A DNA stretch of 54,816 bases from Desulfobacter latus (GCF_013389365.1 NZ_JACADJ010000020.1:1-54816), one strand, 5' to 3'. Counted from the first letter of the stretch, positions 44,489 through 53,018 are shown. Notes: generated from the letters alone by a model not told the origin. Numbers and translations: made by a program.

Positions 44489-45848
44489 TTTTTTTTGCCG
44501 GAATCAGTCCGGTGGCCGCTGCTGATACAATGTTGCCGGCCACCCCGGGTCCGTCTCCTGCCACGTACATACCCTTGATTTTGGTTTCCAAGTGTGGCGT
44601 GGTTTCAATCTGGGTGGCAAAAAATTTGATCTCCGGGGCATAGAGCAGGGTTTCATCATTGGACACCCCGGGCACCACCTGGTTTAAAGTCTCCAGCCCT
44701 TCGATCAGATTGGACAGTATCCGCTCGGGCAGCGCCATGGCAATGTCTCCGCAGACCACATTGGTCATGGTAGGGTCAATGTAGCTTTTGCTGACCCGGT
44801 TCCAGGTGGATCGTCTGCCCCGTTTCAAATCCCCGAATCGCTGGAGAATAGGTTTACCTCCACCGATGATACTGGCCAGACGACCGATGGATTCCCCGTA
44901 AGCCTGATTGTCCGTGATCGGTTCCGTAAGTACCACTTTTGACAGAAAGGCAAAATTGGTATTACTTGATTTTTTGTTTGAATAGGCATGCCCATTAACG
45001 CAGACAAAATCCTGGTAATTTTCCAACGCCACAAAACCGCCCTGATTGGTGCAGAATGTCCGGGTCAGGTCATCATAGGTGTGGGTGCGGATGAAAAAGG
45101 TGGGGTCATAAATCACGTTGCACAGATCATCCATGATATCGTTGTGTACCTCCACCCGGACACCGACTTCTATGCCCCGCTGACTCAATTCAATGCCATG
45201 TTTAAGGGCCAGGGATGACACCCAGTTGGCCCCAATGCGGCCCGGTGCCAGAATTACGTTGTGGGCATGATAGGTCCCTTTGTCAGATACGACCCCCTGA
45301 ATAATCCCATCTTTTTCAATAATATCGGTCACATTCTCACAGGTTCGTATCTCAAGCCCTTTGGACTGAAGATAGTCGGCTATACCCGTGATGTAGCCCG
45401 GCAGATTGTCACTGCCCAGGTGCTTTTGCCGGATGAGCAGAAGATTAATGCCGAACCGTTTGGCTTCCTTGCGGATGAGACCGGCCTCATCCATGTTAGT
45501 GGGAAACACCTTGGCATCCATCTTAAATCGGGTAAAAATATCTTCGGTTTCATCAATCAAGGCCTGGGCCTGGGACATGGGCATAAATTGGGTGAGATCG
45601 GTTTTGCCAAGCCTTGGAATAAAATTAAGTTTTCCATCTGAATACAGGCCGGCGCCACCGATACCAGACAAAATATTGCACGGTTGGCACTGGGCACATT
45701 TCCGAACTTTGCTGATGGGGCATTTGCGTTGATCCGGCTGCTTTCCGCGTTCAATGAGCAATACCTTGAGACTGGCGTGTTCCATCAGATAATAGGCCGC
45801 AAACAGCCCGGCAGGTCCGCCGCCTACGATAATTACATCATACGTCAT
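44466..45848 (-). CDS. FAD-dependent dehydrogenase, COG2509 family
   Basis: A 460-aa flavoprotein of unknown substrate. The N-terminal FAD site is IIVGGGPAGLFAAYYL. The family-specific segment is GIGGAGLYSDGKLNFIPRLG, preceded by a CAQCQPCNILSG cysteine cluster that may bind metal or be redox-active. A late FAD motif is GMYVAGDGPGVAGNIVSAAATGL. ATG 45848 is preferred, with AAAGG upstream; a TTG at 45854 overlaps the sucD stop. It is the third gene of the sucC-sucD unit by position. Confidence 0.85.
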   Translation of the reverse strand: MTYDVIIVGGGPAGLFAAYYLMEHASLKVLLIERGKQPDQRKCPISKVRKCAQCQPCNILSGIGGAGLYSDGKLNFIPRLGKTDLTQFMPMSQAQALIDETEDIFTRFKMDAKVFPTNMDEAGLIRKEAKRFGINLLLIRQKHLGSDNLPGYITGIADYLQSKGLEIRTCENVTDIIEKDGIIQGVVSDKGTYHAHNVILAPGRIGANWVSSLALKHGIELSQRGIEVGVRVEVHNDIMDDLCNVIYDPTFFIRTHTYDDLTRTFCTNQGGFVALENYQDFVCVNGHAYSNKKSSNTNFAFLSKVVLTEPITDNQAYGESIGRLASIIGGGKPILQRFGDLKRGRRSTWNRVSKSYIDPTMTNVVCGDIAMALPERILSNLIEGLETLNQVVPGVSNDETLLYAPEIKFFATQIETTPHLETKIKGMYVAGDGPGVAGNIVSAAATGLIPAKKIISSQSG

Positions 45849-45850
45849 AC

Positions 45851-46723
45851 TCAACCTTTCATACGGTCCCGCATCAGCTCACCAATGAGGGTCGCATTGG
45901 GAGCAATCGTTACCCCAGCTTCCGTGAGAACTTTAATCTTGGCCTCTGCACTGGTGCCTTTTCCTTCAATAATGGCACCGGCATGTCCCATCCTTTTACC
46001 AGGAGGCGCTGAAACCCCTGCGATAAACCCAACAACCGGAACCTTGATTTCATCAGCGATAAATTCAGCCGCCTCCACTTCATCAAGGCCACCGATCTCA
46101 CCGATAAGTATTATCCCTTCAGTGTCGGGATCATCACGAAACAACTCTAACACATCTACAAAATTTATACCATGTATCGGGTCTCCCCCAATACCAATGG
46201 CTGTCGTTTGCCCTAACCCGTTCAAGGTGGTTTGATATACCGCTTCGTAGGTCAACGTTCCGCTACGGGATACCACCCCTATTTTACCCGGCTTGAAAAT
46301 ATTGTCCGGCGCAATGCCGATCTTGGCTTGATTCGGCGTTACAATACCCGGACAGTTGGGGCCGATTAAAACGCTGTCGCTCAAATCCAGATAACGCTTC
46401 ACTTTGATCATATCGTGTACAGGGATTCCTTCGGTGATTGCCACAATCAAAGGCATATCGGCATCAATGGCTTCAATAATAGAGGCAGCGGCAAAAGGCG
46501 GCGGCACAAAAATCATGGTGGCATTCGCACCGGTCTCTTCCTTGCATGCCGCCACGGTGTCAAAAATCTTAAAACCTTCCACGACTTGACCGCCTCTGCC
46601 GGGGGTCACGCCTCCCACCAGTTGAGTGCCATAATCACGGCACTTGATGGAATGAAACAGACCTGCTTTTCCTGTAATGCCTTGGGTCATCAATACGGTA
46701 TCTTTATTCACTAATATAGACAT
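45851..46723 (-). CDS. sucD: Succinyl-CoA synthetase alpha subunit
   Basis: Binds CoA and carries the phosphohistidine that passes phosphate between succinyl phosphate and ADP/GDP in the TCA cycle. 290 aa. The CoA-binding Rossmann start is VLMTQGITGKAGLFHS, GPNCPG is intact, and the active histidine is in GKRMGHAGAIIEG. I chose ATG 46723 because AAGGAGG, located in the end of sucC, lies seven bases upstream. A GTG at 46729 would place the ribosome site too close. Stop codons and starts are nearly contiguous through the operon. Confidence 0.95.
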   Translation of the reverse strand: MSILVNKDTVLMTQGITGKAGLFHSIKCRDYGTQLVGGVTPGRGGQVVEGFKIFDTVAACKEETGANATMIFVPPPFAAASIIEAIDADMPLIVAITEGIPVHDMIKVKRYLDLSDSVLIGPNCPGIVTPNQAKIGIAPDNIFKPGKIGVVSRSGTLTYEAVYQTTLNGLGQTTAIGIGGDPIHGINFVDVLELFRDDPDTEGIILIGEIGGLDEVEAAEFIADEIKVPVVGFIAGVSAPPGKRMGHAGAIIEGKGTSAEAKIKVLTEAGVTIAPNATLIGELMRDRMKG

Positions 46724-46725
46724 GA

Positions 46726-47889
46726 TCACGCCTCCTTCACCGCTGCCGCTGCCAAGCGGGCACCTTCAGCTAAACTATCGGCACTGGTTATGGCCAACCC
46801 GGAATCCTTTATGATTTGCAATCCTTTTTCTTTGTGTGTACCCTCCAGGCGAACCACCAAAGGCAATTCAAGCCCTGTACGCTTTACTGCATTTACGATG
46901 CCTTGGGCAATGATATCGCATTTCATGATGCCGCCAAAAATATTGATGAAAATAGTTTTGACATTAGGATCTGAGGTAATGATTTTAAGCGCTTGTGTTA
47001 CCGCTTCTTCAGAAGCACTTCCGCCCACATCCAAAAAATTAGCCGGCGCATGTCCAGTGGCCAAGATGGTATCCATTGTGGCCATAGCCAAGCCGGCGCC
47101 ATTCACCATACAGCCCACGTTACCATCCAGTTTGATATATTTCAGCCCGTATTTTGCAGCGGTTTTTTCGTGTTCATTTAATTCATTATTGAAGTATGCC
47201 CACCATTTTTTTTGACGGAATCGAGCGTTGCTATCAATATTCATCTTGCAGTCCAAAGGCATTAACCGTCCGCCTTCTACACACACGGCCAGGGGGTTGA
47301 TTTCCAAGAGCGTGCAATCGTTGTTAACAAAGATATGGTATAGTTTTTCAATCAGATCTACCAAGTTTTCAAAAGATGTTTTATCCAACTGGAAGATTCG
47401 ATTGATCTGCCGCGCCAGGGCTTCAAAATCAGAATCATCACATAAAGCAAGTGTTAATATTTTGTCGGGGAATTTTTTGGCCACCTCTTCGAATTCCATA
47501 CCCCCTTCTGAAGAGACAAATATGATCGGACACGAGTTGGCACGATCAATGAGAAAAGCCAAATAAAACTCCTGCGCAATCTCTACCGGTTGTTCAATCA
47601 AAACCTTGGAAATTAATTCACCACCAGGCCCTGTCTGTTTCGTCACCAAGGCGGTGTGCAGCATGTTATCGGTGATCTCACGCGCCTGGTCAACGCTTTC
47701 AAAAAACTTCACTCCTCCGGCTTTTCCACGACCGCCGGCGTATACTTGCGCCTTCACTAAACCGCGGCTGATATTCATTTCTTCCAGCAAGGTTTCCACT
47801 TCATCTGCTGTTTCAGCCACCATACCAAAAGGCGTCTCGATTCCCGAGTGCCGTAGTATTTCTTTTGCTTGATATTCATGCAGTTTCAT
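46726..47889 (-). CDS. sucC: Succinyl-CoA synthetase beta subunit
   Basis: ATP-grasp subunit, 387 aa from ATG 47889. The N-terminus MKLHEYQAKEILRHSG is canonical, while an upstream TTG adds four foreign residues from the mobile element. Family blocks are KAQVYAGGRGKAGGVKF, LEINPLAVC, CKMNIDSNARFRQ, GCMVNGAGLAMATMD and INIFGGIMKCD. No Shine-Dalgarno sequence lies directly in front: the bases upstream (TTGCCGCATTTT) belong to the right end of the ISC remnant. The native leader and promoter have therefore probably been displaced. Confidence 0.95.
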   Translation of the reverse strand: MKLHEYQAKEILRHSGIETPFGMVAETADEVETLLEEMNISRGLVKAQVYAGGRGKAGGVKFFESVDQAREITDNMLHTALVTKQTGPGGELISKVLIEQPVEIAQEFYLAFLIDRANSCPIIFVSSEGGMEFEEVAKKFPDKILTLALCDDSDFEALARQINRIFQLDKTSFENLVDLIEKLYHIFVNNDCTLLEINPLAVCVEGGRLMPLDCKMNIDSNARFRQKKWWAYFNNELNEHEKTAAKYGLKYIKLDGNVGCMVNGAGLAMATMDTILATGHAPANFLDVGGSASEEAVTQALKIITSDPNVKTIFINIFGGIMKCDIIAQGIVNAVKRTGLELPLVVRLEGTHKEKGLQIIKDSGLAITSADSLAEGARLAAAAVKEA

Positions 47890-47977
47890 AAAATGCGGCA
47901 AGGACCCCCCCGACTCTTTAGCTCAGGGGAGGAATTGCCGTCCTCCTTATAATAATTTAGTAGCCATGCACCGGACC

Positions 47978-48295
47978 TTAGCACGTCGTATTGTAGGAAT
48001 AACCGTCAGATGCATGAAGCAGCCTGCAATATTTCCAGCTAATGCCCTGTACTGTTTTGTCCACTGTTTTAATGTTAAATGATCCGCTTTTTCTGACAGC
48101 GACGCGCCCGGTGTACGTTCCAACCTTTTTGCCGGAAGTGACAACCGCCTTGACAATGTCGCCCGTCTGAAAGCCTTTGACTTTTTTCTCAGTTGACTTT
48201 GCTGTTGTCCGGGGGAATCCGAACTTGTTTACCCTGCACATCTGCCTTGAAACATGACTGTCTGCCTTTACAATCAACACGGTTTTATCGATAGA
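47978..48295 (-). pseudogene. iscB: IscB C-terminal fragment
   Basis: About 105 residues matching the end of IscB (HNH/RuvC RNA-guided nuclease): DKTVLIVKADSHVSRQMC, NKFGFPRT, VKGFQTGDIVKAVVTSGKK, GTYTGRVAVRKSGSFNI and TVQGISWKYCRLLHASDGYSY. The PLMP domain, RuvC I/II, bridge helix and HNH domain are all absent, because the HEARO scaffold runs directly into this segment. It cannot cut DNA. The frame may still be translated from GTG 48280. Confidence 0.82.
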
Positions 48296-48418
48296 ACCTG
48301 GAGCTGGCGAGCACTCCAGGGTACCTGTTTCCGATCTAACGTAGTGCTCGAAGCACTTAGACTGGTCAACTTTGGGGCCTTTTCAAGCCCCTCGCTCTTC
48401 AGCCGAGGGGTAGTTGAC
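48290..48418 (-). ncRNA. HEARO / omega-RNA number 4, attached to the iscB remnant
   Basis: GTCAAC (48418-48413) pairs with GTTGAC (48370-48365). It encloses CCCCTCG/CGAGGGG and GGGGCTTG..AAGGCCCC. Then come CAGTCTAAGTGCTTCGAGCA (a TTCG hairpin), CTACGTTAGATCGGA, CAGGTACCCTGG and a CTGGAG..CTCCAG hairpin. This layout is the HEARO consensus as I know it, and it directly precedes iscB sequence, so it anchors the identification of the three other loci. The predicted guide lies at about 48419-48434. Confidence 0.83.
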
Positions 48419-48751
48419 TATACATATCAGCTAATTCAGTCTTTTTTGGGGGGCTTTGATTATTGCCTGGCATGAGCAGGACAATGAATGACCAACACAC
48501 GCTCCTGCCGGATTATTTTTTTCAGCCTCTTCTTGAAAAATCTTAATACAGATAACTTACTTAAATTAGAGTAAAAATGGAAGCCATTTCTCGTTTTTTC
48601 TAAAATATAAATGATTGAATTGCACCTCTCGCCTTTTGTTTCTCTGCGATGACCAAGACAATGTTTCAATGGTTCCAGGAATTTAAAATGCATTCATAAC
48701 CAATTTTTATCTTGCCAAAATCAACTGGATTTGTTAGAAGGTTCTCCTGTT
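48419..48751. other. Interval without recognisable genes
   Basis: 333 bases between the ISC remnant and tRNA-Arg. A 77-codon minus-strand frame at 48460-48693 has no ribosome site and no family I recognise. I see no clear gene here. The displaced promoter of sucCD may be in this stretch. Confidence 0.5.
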
Positions 48752-48828
<77 letters not shown>

Positions 48829-48840
48829 CTTGAAACCTAA

Positions 48841-48872
48841 GCTCTCAGGGATTTTCCTTGAGGGCTTTTTTT
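48841..48872 (+). terminator. Terminator after tRNA-Arg
   Basis: GCTCTCAGG and CCTTGAGGGC pair around ATTTT and are followed by seven T, 13 bases past the tRNA 3' end. Confidence 0.85.
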
Positions 48873-49030
48873 GTGCCTCCGGTCCTCTTCCGGTCTTTTT
48901 GCGAGAGTGTCGGTGGTGGATGGGATTTTGTTTGAAAAATTTCTGTTCTTTTCTTACAAGAAGGAAGTGTATAATGTATATTCTTCCATTCTCTGAAAAG
49001 AAAGCATTTATAGACATAGCCCGTAGTCGG

Positions 49031-49963
49031 CTATTCTTCAGAAATAATCATTCTTTGGCTTCTTTTCAATACTTCCGGTATGGTTCTCGTAAGATCTTTT
49101 TTTGAAAAAGGCTTCATCATAAAGGCGTCTATCCCAACTTCTTTCGCTTTGTTTTCGTCCATACGGTTGCTATGACCTGTGCAGAGAATAACTGGGATGT
49201 CAGGGCATATCTGTTTTATTTCTTGTACAAATTGATCCCCTGCCATTTCAGGCATGGTCATATCACTGATCACAAGATCAAACTGTTCGGGGTTCTCTTT
49301 AAACGCTTTTAAAGCATTTGAGCTGCTTGTTTTTCCGATCACATCGTAGCCGGAACGGTTTAGCATTAGTGTGACCATTTTGATAATCGAGGACTCATCA
49401 TCCACCAGTAATATCCGCTCTGCACCCATCTGCGGTGTTTCAAACGCTTCAGTTATGATTTCTGTCTGTTCTTCTATTACCGGGAGCAGAATTTCAACGG
49501 TTGTTCCTTTCCCAACTTCACTTTCGATCTTGATGTCACCGTCATGTTTTTTAACAATACTGTGAACAACGGCAAGTCCCATCCCAAGCCCTTGGTCGAC
49601 ATCTTTTGTTGTAAAGTATGGATCGAAAAGACGATCCATAAAAGCCGGTTCAATACCTTCCCCAGTATCCTTGACCGTAAGACTGACATAATCTCCAGGT
49701 TCCAAATTCGTATATCGAAGTGCTGACTCAGGATTTAGTTGTATTGTATTTAAGTTCACTTCCAAAGTACCGATGCCTTCAGCCATGGCATGAAACGAAT
49801 TGTTACACAGATTTATCATGACTTGGTTGATCTCGGTAGTATCGCCAAGAATCATCTCGGTTGAACAGGCTATTCTCTTTCGGATGTCTAAAGTGGACCC
49901 CATGTCAAGACCGATTTTCTCTTTTTTTAAGCTACATTTTAATTGATCGTTTTTGATCATCAC
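49031..49963 (-). pseudogene. Hybrid histidine kinase, C-terminal fragment (ATPase plus receiver)
   Basis: 310 codons. Residues 40-155 form a HATPase_c domain (N-box VMINLCNNSFHAM, G1 VKDTGEGI, F-box FTTKDVDQG, G2 GLGMGLAVVHSIVKKHDG). Residues 180-300 form a receiver domain (LLVDDE, phosphorylation Asp in LVISDMTMPEMAG, LCTGH and MKPF). The sensor region, PAS domains and the phosphorylated histidine (HisKA H-box) are absent. The apparent start is inside the 3' end of the neighbouring small gene, so the kinase was truncated at its 5' side. It could still accept phosphate but not autophosphorylate. Confidence 0.8.
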
Positions 49964-50138
49964 AATACTTAAAACCAGCGTTCTTCAAAATTTCTTCCAA
50001 AACAATTCCGACCTCTCCTTTTGTTTTTAATTGGTCAAGCATCCATTTTTGAATACGAACATTTACCCGGACACGTTTAAGATGCGGCGGTAATTTGGGT
50101 TTGGGCTTTCCTCTGTATCCTCCTCGTTTGCTCTGCAT
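49932..50138 (-). CDS. Small basic protein, ribbon-helix-helix-like
   Basis: A 68-aa protein. The basic N-terminus SKRGGYRGKPKPKLPPHLKR is followed by a strand-helix-helix pattern (VRVNVRIQKWMLDQLK, GEVGIVLEEILKNAGF) like RHH or antitoxin-type DNA-binding proteins. ATG 50138, ribosome site weak (AAGGAAAT further up). The end overlaps the truncated histidine kinase frame by 32 bases, so the last residues (KYCDDQKRSIKM) may be non-native. No toxin partner is adjacent. Confidence 0.5.
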   Translation of the reverse strand: MQSKRGGYRGKPKPKLPPHLKRVRVNVRIQKWMLDQLKTKGEVGIVLEEILKNAGFKYCDDQKRSIKM

Positions 50139-50355
50139 ATCATCACCATATAATTTCCTTTAAAATTCCGAAAGGCCTGTTGGTAAAGCATCTTAGAAAG
50201 ATGTGTCACGCTTTACAAAAAAAGCACCTCAATTTTCCATCTAAAATATCCAGTTCCTTCTTATTATAACCGTTTTCCCTTGCCTCCTTTTTCAATCAGA
50301 AAAGTTTGAATTTTTATTATCCCCTGGTATTATGCCTATGCCGGTTCGGAGGATA

Positions 50356-50538
50356 AGGCAATGGGACCTGGACCCCGAACAGATGGTGGCCTTAAGCGGA
50401 AAACCCATGGCCGTCATCGACTGCTTCGGCATCCTGAGCGATGCCAAAATCCAGCACTACATCGAACTGGGCTGCGAGGTCAAAGGCCTGGGCCGCGGCC
50501 ACATCAAACGCATCAAAGACCGCGTGCAGAAGAAATAA
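50356..50538 (+). pseudogene. UDP-sugar dehydrogenase C-terminal fragment
   Basis: About 60 codons matching the very end of nucleotide-sugar 6-dehydrogenases (UDP-glucose/UDP-ManNAc type): WDLDPEQMVALSGKPMAVID, CFGILSDAKIQHYIELGCEV, KGLGRGHIKRIKD. All catalytic parts are missing. Codons strongly prefer C or G in the third position, unlike most genes around it, suggesting foreign origin. It ends three bases before an epimerase fragment, so together they are remains of one polysaccharide operon. Confidence 0.8.
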
Positions 50539-50541
50539 CCC

Positions 50542-50634
50542 ATGAAATACCTTATCACCGGCGCAGCCGGCTTCATCGGCTCCAACCTCGTCGAAGCCCT
50601 GCTCGCTGCAAACCATTTGTACGAAACACCTTAA
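50542..50634 (+). pseudogene. NAD-dependent sugar epimerase N-terminal fragment
   Basis: ATG at 50542 starts MKYLITGAAGFIGSNLVEAL, the classic NAD-binding glycine motif of GalE-like epimerases, then AANHLYETP and a stop. Only 30 residues remain of about 320. High GC as in the preceding dehydrogenase fragment. The break at about 50613 begins AT-rich unrelated DNA. Confidence 0.82.
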
Positions 50635-50675
50635 AGATGATGGGTTCGGGCCTAATTCTGAGTTTTTGTACTGAA

Positions 50676-50746
50676 TTCCGTGTATTTCCGTGGTTCATCT
50701 AAAAAAACAGCCTCTCCGGTGTTTATTAACCACGGAAAACACGGAA
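50676..50746. repeat. CCGTGTATTTCCGTGGTT inverted repeat
   Basis: TTCCGTGTATTTCCGTGGTT (50676-50695) and AACCACGGAAAACACGGAA (50728-50746) are inverted copies with one or two mismatches around a 32-base loop. It lies between the epimerase fragment and the Rpn-type gene. Confidence 0.75.
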
Positions 50747-50888
50747 GGCACTGAAAGTTACAGTACAAGGCGCTCAATCTCTTGTTTTTTGTGGCAGAAA
50801 CTGAGAAGTAAGGCACCAATGGATAACCGGCGCACCCTGCAAACTTTCTGGTTTGATTACAACGCATCAAAAAAAACAAAATCAGGTT

Positions 50889-51788
50889 ATGAATCCCCAC
50901 GACCATAATTTTAAAAACTTGTTTTTAGATTTCCCGAAGGAAGCCTTGGCCTGGTTATTTCCAGAGGCCGAACAAAACTGGGGGCAGGTCATCAACGTTG
51001 AATTTGTACGCCAGGAGCCGAAAAAACATTCGCTTTCAGACAAGAGCCTTGAACTGGATATGCCGATTTTGTTTCACTTTGAACACCAACAACTTCTTCT
51101 GTGGTTGGTCGAGTTCCAGGAAGATAAAGGCAAATTTTCCATATATAAATTACTGAGATACACAACAGATCTGATGGAGGCTTACCCACAAGCTTTAGTT
51201 ATTCCCACGGTCCTATTCACAGATGAAAAAAGGTGGCGCAAATCGGTGTTGCAACATCTGCACACCCAACTAAATGATCGTTTATTTCTTCATTTTGAAT
51301 ATGTTTTTCACAAGCTGTTTGACTTGAATGCCCGTGATTATTACAATATTAATAATCCGGTTGTAAAAATACTGCTGCCTAAAATGCGCTACAAAAAAGA
51401 AGAAAGAATTGATGTGATCCGGCAGGCTTACACAGGATTATACCAACTTGTTTCCAGTGGCCTCTTTGATAAATATGTCGATTTTATAGACACATATGCA
51501 GGAATAGGGGAATTGGAACAGCAAGAACTTTACAACGAAATAGTTCAACATAAGGATACAGCTATGTTGTCAGAATACATCAGAAATAAAGGCATTGAAC
51601 AAGGGATCGAACAGGGCATCATCCAAAAGGCTAAAAAAGACATAATAGATATTCTTAGACTCCGTTTTGGAAAAGTTCCTCATAAAATAGTAGAAACCAT
51701 TAACCGGACAGATGATTTAGAAATATTGGATAGCTATTTCAAACAGGTCGTTCAAATAAACGGGATCGATCAACTCCGGTTTTTCTAA
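50889..51788 (+). CDS. Rpn/YhgA-like PD-(D/E)XK nuclease family protein
   Basis: A 299-aa protein starting MNPHDHNFKNLFLDFPKEAL, with the Rpn family core: LELDMPILFHF...WLVEFQEDKGKFSIYKLLRYTTDLMEAY (acidic catalytic residues in LVEFQ with downstream Lys). The C-terminal GIEQGIEQGIIQKAKK linker and terminal helices are typical of these RpnA/transposase_31-like proteins. Rpn proteins promote RecA-independent recombination and cleave DNA. The gene appears intact and AT-rich, inserted in the decayed polysaccharide region. Any linked DUF2442 role is unclear. Confidence 0.8.
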   Translation: MNPHDHNFKNLFLDFPKEALAWLFPEAEQNWGQVINVEFVRQEPKKHSLSDKSLELDMPILFHFEHQQLLLWLVEFQEDKGKFSIYKLLRYTTDLMEAYPQALVIPTVLFTDEKRWRKSVLQHLHTQLNDRLFLHFEYVFHKLFDLNARDYYNINNPVVKILLPKMRYKKEERIDVIRQAYTGLYQLVSSGLFDKYVDFIDTYAGIGELEQQELYNEIVQHKDTAMLSEYIRNKGIEQGIEQGIIQKAKKDIIDILRLRFGKVPHKIVETINRTDDLEILDSYFKQVVQINGIDQLRFF

Positions 51789-51809
51789 AGAGGATCACAC
51801 AAACAGTTT

Positions 51810-52046
51810 ATGAAAAATGTACGATTTAAAAACAATCACCTGATTCTTGACATTGACGGCAAAGAACACGCATTTGAACTGAAAAAAATCTCTCAATCAT
51901 TGCTTCACGCAGCTGAAATTGAAAGAACAACATTTGAAATTTCTCCCTCCGGATATGGCATACATTGGCCTTTGATTGATGAAGACATCAGTATTGATGG
52001 ACTGCTTGGCATCGTACATTCACCAAATTTTGTTTGCTCTTCATAG
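51810..52046 (+). CDS. DUF2442-domain protein
   Basis: A 78-aa protein with the DUF2442 pattern FELKKISQSLLHAAEIERTTFEISPSGYGIHWPLIDEDISIDGLLG. Such proteins are often encoded beside DUF4160 proteins in putative toxin-antitoxin pairs. No DUF4160 gene is present; the upstream neighbour is the Rpn gene, 21 bases away. It could be an orphan antitoxin. The C-terminus (IVHSPNFVCSS) may be altered where the degT fragment joins. Confidence 0.72.
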   Translation: MKNVRFKNNHLILDIDGKEHAFELKKISQSLLHAAEIERTTFEISPSGYGIHWPLIDEDISIDGLLGIVHSPNFVCSS

Positions 52047-52076
52047 ACTACGAACTAAACCCAAAACCTACTACCC

Positions 52077-52609
52077 ATGTTCAAACCCAAACACCCCATC
52101 CCCGTCACCCAGCCGTTCCTCCCCCCCCCCTGCCCGAAGTCACGACCTTCATGCAGGAGATATGGGACCGAAAATGGCTCACCAACTCCGGCGCCTTTCA
52201 CAAAGAACTGGAAGCCCAACTGGCCCGATACTTAGATGTGCCCTACGTGGCCCTGTGCGCCAACGGCATCCTGGACCTGGTCATCGCCCTGCAGGTGCTG
52301 CGGGTCACAGGCGAGGTTATCACCACGCCTTTCAGTTTTGTGGCCACCTCCCACGCCCTGTGGTGGAACAACATCCGGCCCGTGTTCGTGGACATCGAGC
52401 CCGAGTCCTGCAACCTGGACCCGGAAAAGGTGGAATCCGCCATCACCCCGAAAACCACGGGCATTCTGTCGGTTCATGTATACGGCCATCCCTGCAAAGT
52501 AGACCGGATTCAGGAGATCACCGACATCTACGGCCTGCACTTGATCTATGAGGGCGCATTCCCATTTTCCCGGTTAAAAAAAGTCTATCTTTTGGTGGAA
52601 AAAGCATGA
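52077..52609 (+). pseudogene. DegT/DnrJ/EryC1 aminotransferase, frameshifted and truncated
   Basis: ATG 52077 starts MFKPKHPIPVTQPFLPP. A run of ten C at 52121-52130 then shifts the frame, which continues in another phase as LPEVTTFMQEIWDRKWLTN. Later blocks fit sugar aminotransferases (ALCANGILDLVIALQVL, VITTPFSFVATSHALWW, PVFVDIEPESCNLDPEKVE, ILSVHVYGHPC). It ends at about GLHLIYEG, just before the PLP-lysine region, so it lacks the catalytic half. GC-rich like the dehydrogenase and epimerase fragments, it belongs to the same lost polysaccharide cluster. Confidence 0.82.
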
Positions 52610-52766
52610 TATGAGCTCTCGAAATGATACTATATGAGGAGCGAATATTATGGAAGGGTGCTTGGGGTCGGGTCAAGTTAACGCTTTGAAACAAAAATAA
52701 ATAAGTGTGAAATCGGGCTCGTTTGGGGTGCAATATTGTATTTTTTGAGGTCAAAAAAAGCATTAT
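52610..52766. other. Non-coding AT-rich joint
   Basis: From the end of the degT fragment to the first dyad motif I see no gene or RNA. The stretch after 52832 up to 53018 likewise holds no gene. It contains two small hairpins only: GAGAAAG/CTTTCTC near 52960-52977 and CTCAGTCC/GGGCTGAG at about 52974-52998. Confidence 0.4.
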
Positions 52767-52832
52767 ACTCGATGATCAAGTTTTTGTGACTGGATAAATT
52801 TCAACGTTGATAATATAACTCGACTATCAAGT
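52767..52832. promoter_or_regulatory. Two copies of the 15-bp dyad, third copy at 53005
   Basis: ACTCGATGATCAAGT (52767-52781) and ACTCGACTATCAAGT (52818-52832) both fit ACTYGANNATCRAGT. A further copy, ACTTGAACATCGAGT, lies at 53005-53019, exactly at the joint with the four-helix-bundle remnant. There is no nearby downstream gene closer than 53207, so operator function is uncertain and a repeat-associated or recombination role is possible. Confidence 0.45.
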
Positions 52833-53018
52833 TTTTTTCTAATAGATTGATATTAATGGATATTTCCGTTTTTTCGATAAGACCCGAGTTGTCTTGGTAT
52901 GGTTTTTAAAATACAGTAATATCAGTCCATTATGCTTTTTCAAATATTGTTGACCTCCGAGAAAGCCCCTTTCTCAGTCCAGTGCTTACAGGGCTGAGGA
53001 AAAAACTTGAACATCGAG

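Larger units (their letters stand above)
47893..48418 (-). mobile_element. Internally deleted ISC-type (IS200/IS605 superfamily) element
   Basis: Read on the minus strand: HEARO RNA number 4 (48418-48290), a C-terminal iscB fragment (48295-47978) and a right-end hairpin (CTCCCCTGAGCT/AGTCGGGGG with AAAG loop, about 47904-47936). The hairpin is flanked by CGGCAATT and CCTTGCCG. It ends a few bases before the sucC start codon. The first ~400 codons of iscB are missing, leaving a small non-autonomous element with both ends. The 3' flank reads TTTTATGA, and I recall ATGA-like motifs next to some IscB elements. Confidence 0.75.

Noticed and set aside
48460-48693. 77-codon minus-strand frame between the ISC remnant and tRNA-Arg
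   Set aside because: No ribosome site, basic low-quality sequence, no family recognised. Considered as a transposase piece but without support.
52940-53005. Possible fifth HEARO or retron-type RNA (GTTGACC, two small hairpins)
   Set aside because: No GTCAAC partner in the right place, no GGGCTTG junction and no reverse transcriptase. The hairpins alone are not enough.
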